Shown here piece by piece: positions 6,313 through 8,040 of a stretch of DNA of 8,040 nt. Source of the DNA: an uncultured Clostridia bacterium. GTDB lineage: Bacteria > Bacillota > Clostridia > Christensenellales > Borkfalkiaceae. Position 1 is the stretch's first letter. Each line of letters opens with the position of its first letter. The notes beneath the pieces were generated by a model. That model searched no databases. It was given only the letters and a program-made list of their open reading frames with translations, and was not told the origin of the DNA. The position numbers were made by a program, and so were the translations under genes. The stretch spans positions 1 through 8,040 of the forward strand of contig CAMNIW010000051.1 in NCBI GenBank assembly GCA_946540675.1, given 5' to 3'.

Positions 6313-7290
6313 ATGAGTGAACTTTTAAACATCGAAAACAAGCCGCTCAATCTCGAAGACGCGAAGGATGAGAAAATAATATATAGTTTCTGTTATGCTT
6401 TATCTTCCGCCGATCGGATACGCATTTTAAAAAGTCTGTTGCGGGAAAGTAAAAGTTTAACCGCTCTTGCAAAAGAGTTGAATATTCCGCCAACGACTAT
6501 TGCCCGTCACGTTGAAATTTTAGAGAAAGCGAAACTCGTTTTTATGAATTTCCAGCCGGGGCCGAAAGGGCATTCAAAGCATGTCGCTTTGGCTACTCGC
6601 GGATTTTCGGTTTCTTTTGTCCGCAACAACTTGATCGACGAGAAGCCGCCTTTATATTCGGTTGAATTGCCTATCGGAGTTTTTTCGCACTGCCATATAG
6701 AAAAACCGTGCGGAATGCTCAGCAAAGAAAAACAGATAGCGCCGTTCGATACTCCGAGCAATTTCTTTATTCCGGAACGCGTCGAAGCGGAAAATTTATG
6801 GTTCGATAAGGGCTTTATATCATACAATTTCCCTGTTCCCGATATTAAAAACCCGCAAGACGTAACGGAAATATCCTTCTCGTTTGAAATTTGTTCCGAA
6901 ACGCATTGCTATAACAATAACTGGCCGAGCGACATTACCATATTTATAAATAGCGTGGAAGTGTTGACGTTTACTTCGCCGGGAGATTTCGGAGGCAGAA
7001 GGGGAAAATACACGCCTAAGTTCTGGCCGATCACAAGCACGCAATTCGGAATGCTGAAAACCGTTACGGTAAACAGAACGGGTATTTACTTAGACAGTCA
7101 ACTGTCGGACAAAAGGAATATTTTCGACGACTTACAGTTGTTTAAAGGCTATGCGGTACAACTTACGATCGGCATTAAAGACGACGCCGTTCATAAGGGC
7201 GGAATAAACTTATTCGGAAAAAATTTCGGGGACTATCCGCAAGGAATAAAAATGCTTCTGTCCTCTACCGCTTCAAGTAAAAATATTTAG
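6313..7290 (+). CDS. ArsR-type winged-helix transcriptional regulator with a large beta-rich C-terminal sensor-like domain
   Basis: This 325-residue cytoplasmic DNA-binding protein is probably the local regulator of the divergent sugar-transport operon. Residues about 23-95 form an ArsR/HTH_20 winged helix: A-L-S-S-A-D-R-I-R-I-L (29-39), then the helix-turn-helix L-A-K-E-L-N-I-P-P-T-T-I-A-R-H-V-E-I-L (52-70) and wing (77-93). The remaining 230 residues are far longer than in metal-sensing ArsR proteins (about 100 residues). They are rich in Trp, Tyr and Gly, with conserved-looking blocks: P-I-G...C-G-M (120-135), C-S-E-T-H-C-Y-N-N-N-W-P (194-205), S-P-G-D-F-G-G-R-R-G (222-231) and G-G-I-N-L-F-G-K-N-F-G (296-306). 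From memory, this architecture recurs in Bacillota beside carbohydrate genes, so a sugar ligand is likely but not shown. The start at 6313 has AAGGGG upstream; the frame runs back to 6145 but crosses the promoter. Confidence 0.85.
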   Translation: MSELLNIENKPLNLEDAKDEKIIYSFCYALSSADRIRILKSLLRESKSLTALAKELNIPPTTIARHVEILEKAKLVFMNFQPGPKGHSKHVALATRGFSVSFVRNNLIDEKPPLYSVELPIGVFSHCHIEKPCGMLSKEKQIAPFDTPSNFFIPERVEAENLWFDKGFISYNFPVPDIKNPQDVTEISFSFEICSETHCYNNNWPSDITIFINSVEVLTFTSPGDFGGRRGKYTPKFWPITSTQFGMLKTVTVNRTGIYLDSQLSDKRNIFDDLQLFKGYAVQLTIGIKDDAVHKGGINLFGKNFGDYPQGIKMLLSSTASSKNI

Positions 7291-7330
7291 GTCACGCTAC
7301 TTTTCTATTTTATTATACAAAATGCATACA

Positions 7331-7358
7331 AAAAGTCGACAAAAATGTCGACTTTTTT
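7331..7358 (+). terminator. Intrinsic terminator of the regulator gene
   Basis: AAAAGTCGAC and GTCGACTTTT form a perfect ten-base stem around a six-base loop, and the right arm runs into a T tract ending at 7358. It lies 40 bases past the stop codon. The A run on the left means it can also act on the minus strand. Confidence 0.85.
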
Positions 7359-7402
7359 CGCTGTCTCTGTTGACCGAAATAACTATCGTTAAATTATAGG
7401 CG

Positions 7403-7618
7403 TCAGCCTTCAAAAGTTTCTTCTAATATTAAATTAAGGCCGTTTATATCTGCCGGAGACGTTTCAATTTCATTAAGCCCCGTCGGTCCGCCGCAATCAT
7501 CTATTACCATATTTCCTTTCGCTTGCAAAAGTTTAGGACATTCATAAGATTTAACGTCTTCAACTTTCTTAACATTTATTTCAATTTCCCAACCGTCACC
7601 ATAATCGTATTCGTATAT
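7403..7618 (-). pseudogene. Truncated pRiA4b ORF-3-like protein fragment (PRiA4_ORF3 family)
   Basis: The minus-strand translation contains Y-E-Y-D-Y-G-D-G-W-E-I-E-I, then P-K-L-L-Q-A-K-G and D-D-C-G-G. These match the pattern of the plasmid pRiA4b ORF-3 family (also called IS1096 passenger TnpR-like), in which F-x-Y-D-F-G-D-x-W, a Leu/Pro segment and E-D-x-G-G occur in this order. The family N-terminus is missing: the match begins near 7618. The part after C-G-G is also shorter than usual, ending I-L-E-E-T-F-E-G at the TGA, which suggests an internal deletion. The open frame continues upstream to an ATG at 7669, but those residues (K-R-R-R-N-R) are out-of-frame readthrough of the adjoining Clp fragment. 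There is no convincing ribosome binding site. The family's function is not established. I treat it as a relic. Confidence 0.65.
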
Positions 7619-7622
7619 TAGT

Positions 7623-7775
7623 ATCGAGAATCCTCGGATTCGGTTTCGCCGCCTTTTCGATTTCGTCAAACAGTATAATGCTGAACGGTTTTTCTCTGAC
7701 GGCGTTCGTCAGTTGTCCACCCTCTTCGTATCCGACGTATCCCGGAGGCGCACCGATAAGTTTTTGATCGCTATT
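7623..7775 (-). pseudogene. Fragment of a Clp/ClpB-type AAA+ ATPase (second AAA domain)
   Basis: The minus-strand frame reads L-I-G-A-P-P-G-Y-V-G-Y-E-E-G-G-Q-L-T (7760 downward), then I-I-L-F-D-E-I-E-K-A near 7652. The first is the hallmark loop and the second the Walker B region of Clp/Hsp100 ATPases. About 50 residues of a protein normally 700 or more long are present: there is no Walker A upstream and no sensor or C-terminal part downstream. After E-K-A the expected H-P-R-I-L-D reads A-K-P-N-P-R-I-L-D, a small insertion, and similarity stops at 7623, where the pRiA4b-like fragment begins in a different frame. The open frame extends up to 7820, but those extra residues overlap a tRNA-like hairpin and look non-coding. 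This is a gene relic produced by recombination or deletion. Confidence 0.75.
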
Positions 7776-7810
7776 CTCTTGGGCATAAAACGATGTAAAA
7801 AGTCGATGTC

Positions 7811-7835
7811 GTAAGTTCAAGTCTTACAGGTTCGT
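7811..7835 (+). other. tRNA 3'-end-like fragment (T-arm plus acceptor strand)
   Basis: GTAAG-TTCAAGT-CTTAC forms a five-base stem with a seven-base loop that fits the tRNA T-loop consensus (TTCRAxT), followed by seven bases (AGGTTCG) where an acceptor strand would be. No D-arm, anticodon arm or matching CGAACCT 5' strand is visible upstream, and no CCA is encoded. It could be the residue left when an element integrated at a tRNA 3' end. It could also be a chance hairpin. Confidence 0.3.
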
Positions 7836-7847
7836 AAATAATAAAAA

Positions 7848-7870
7848 ATGTTAGCTCTAAAACGTAACAT
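7848..7870 (-). repeat. Inverted repeat ATGTTA / TAACAT with a T tract on the minus strand
   Basis: Six-base arms flank an 11-base loop. On the minus strand the hairpin is followed by TTTTTTATTATT, so it could be a weak intrinsic terminator, though the stem is AT-rich. The loop region on the minus strand contains GTTTTAGAGCTA (7863-7852), discussed in the findings. Confidence 0.3.
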
Positions 7871-7937
7871 ATTTGTCCAACTTTTCGACTGCATAAATAT
7901 TTGTAAAAAGAACGGAATATTCAAAAAAATAACGAAT

Positions 7938-7967
7938 AAAAAAGAGTAAGATTGCATATCTTACTCT
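7938..7967 (-). terminator. Intrinsic terminator for a minus-strand gene beyond the right edge
   Basis: AGAGTAAGAT (7943-7952) and ATCTTACTCT (7958-7967) form a perfect ten-base stem around a five-base loop. Read on the minus strand, the stem is followed by six T residues, a classic terminator. On the plus strand the T tract is shorter (CTCTTTTA), so weaker action in that direction is possible. Confidence 0.7.
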
Positions 7968-7972
7968 CTTTT

Positions 7973-8001
7973 ATGCACTGTTAGCTAAATCACCAGTGCA
8001 T
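7973..8001. repeat. Inverted repeat ATGCACTG / CAGTGCAT
   Basis: Perfect eight-base arms surround a 13-base spacer, directly beside the terminator at 7938-7967. Neither side has a long T run, so it is not itself a terminator. It may be a mobile-element end, a recombination site or an mRNA 3' structure. Confidence 0.45.
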
Positions 8002-8040
8002 TATGGCTCCCCGTGTAAGGTTCGTAAGGAGCGTCAGCGA

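Larger units (their letters stand above)
7871..8040. other. AT-rich terminal region with hairpins and no identified gene
   Basis: No recognisable protein was found. The first 65 bases are AT-rich and featureless apart from A runs. The end carries two hairpins listed separately, then GGCTCC...GGAGC (about 8005-8031). Two minus-strand frames are open from the window edge to stops at 7985 and 7990, 16-17 residues each and unrecognised. Either could be the end of a gene lying to the right, since a minus-strand terminator follows. Confidence 0.4.

Noticed and set aside
7370..7399. TTGACC...TATAGG promoter-like pair on the plus strand
   Set aside because: The spacer is 19 bases, the -10 is poor, and no plus-strand gene follows.
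7619..7669. N-terminal extension of the pRiA4b-like fragment starting at the ATG at 7669
   Set aside because: Its residues (K-R-R-R-N-R and so on) are an off-frame reading of the Clp fragment, and the family similarity only begins near 7618.
7776..7820. N-terminal extension of the Clp fragment up to the ATG at 7820
   Set aside because: No Clp similarity is seen before about 7775, and the sequence overlaps the tRNA T-arm-like hairpin.
8003..8040. Short plus-strand ATG frame running off the right edge
   Set aside because: Only about 12 codons are visible, there is no ribosome binding site, and it lies within inverted repeats.

Overview
The window looks like part of a chromosome from an uncultured, probably gut-associated member of the Clostridia (Bacillota). 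This is inferred from strong AGGAGG-type ribosome binding sites, sigma-A-like promoters, the moderate base composition rich in CG-containing codons, and the protein families. Nothing here fixes a genus.

Layout. Positions 1-5886 are one minus-strand operon, transcribed right to left: a lipoprotein solute-binding protein (4186-5886), two carbohydrate ABC-transporter permeases of the MalF/MalG (CUT1) type (3234-4163 and 2317-3225), then a secreted multidomain surface protein (1-2295) whose 3' end lies outside the window. Gaps between genes are 22, 8 and 21 bases. No transporter ATPase is present, which is common for CUT1 systems that share one MsmX/MalK-type ATPase. Positions 5887-6312 are a divergent control region with a very good minus-strand promoter, a possible second minus-strand promoter, a plus-strand promoter, a perfect CACCAAA-A-TTTGGTG palindrome, a direct repeat and leader hairpins. 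Positions 6313-7290 on the plus strand encode an ArsR-type winged-helix regulator with a large beta-rich C-terminal domain, closed by an intrinsic terminator at 7331-7358.

Positions 7403-8040 are different in character: AT-rich and full of remnants. They hold a truncated pRiA4b ORF-3-like fragment (PRiA4_ORF3 family), abutting in another frame a fragment of a Clp/ClpB-type AAA+ ATPase, then a tRNA T-arm-like hairpin and several inverted repeats. This looks like a decayed insertion or recombination site.

Working model (inference). The C-terminal domain of the divergent regulator senses a sugar or oligosaccharide and controls the operon. The surface protein, with LamG-like and Ig-like modules, captures or binds glycan outside the cell. 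The lipoprotein delivers the oligosaccharide to the two permeases. The substrate cannot be read from this window, and no glycoside hydrolase is visible.
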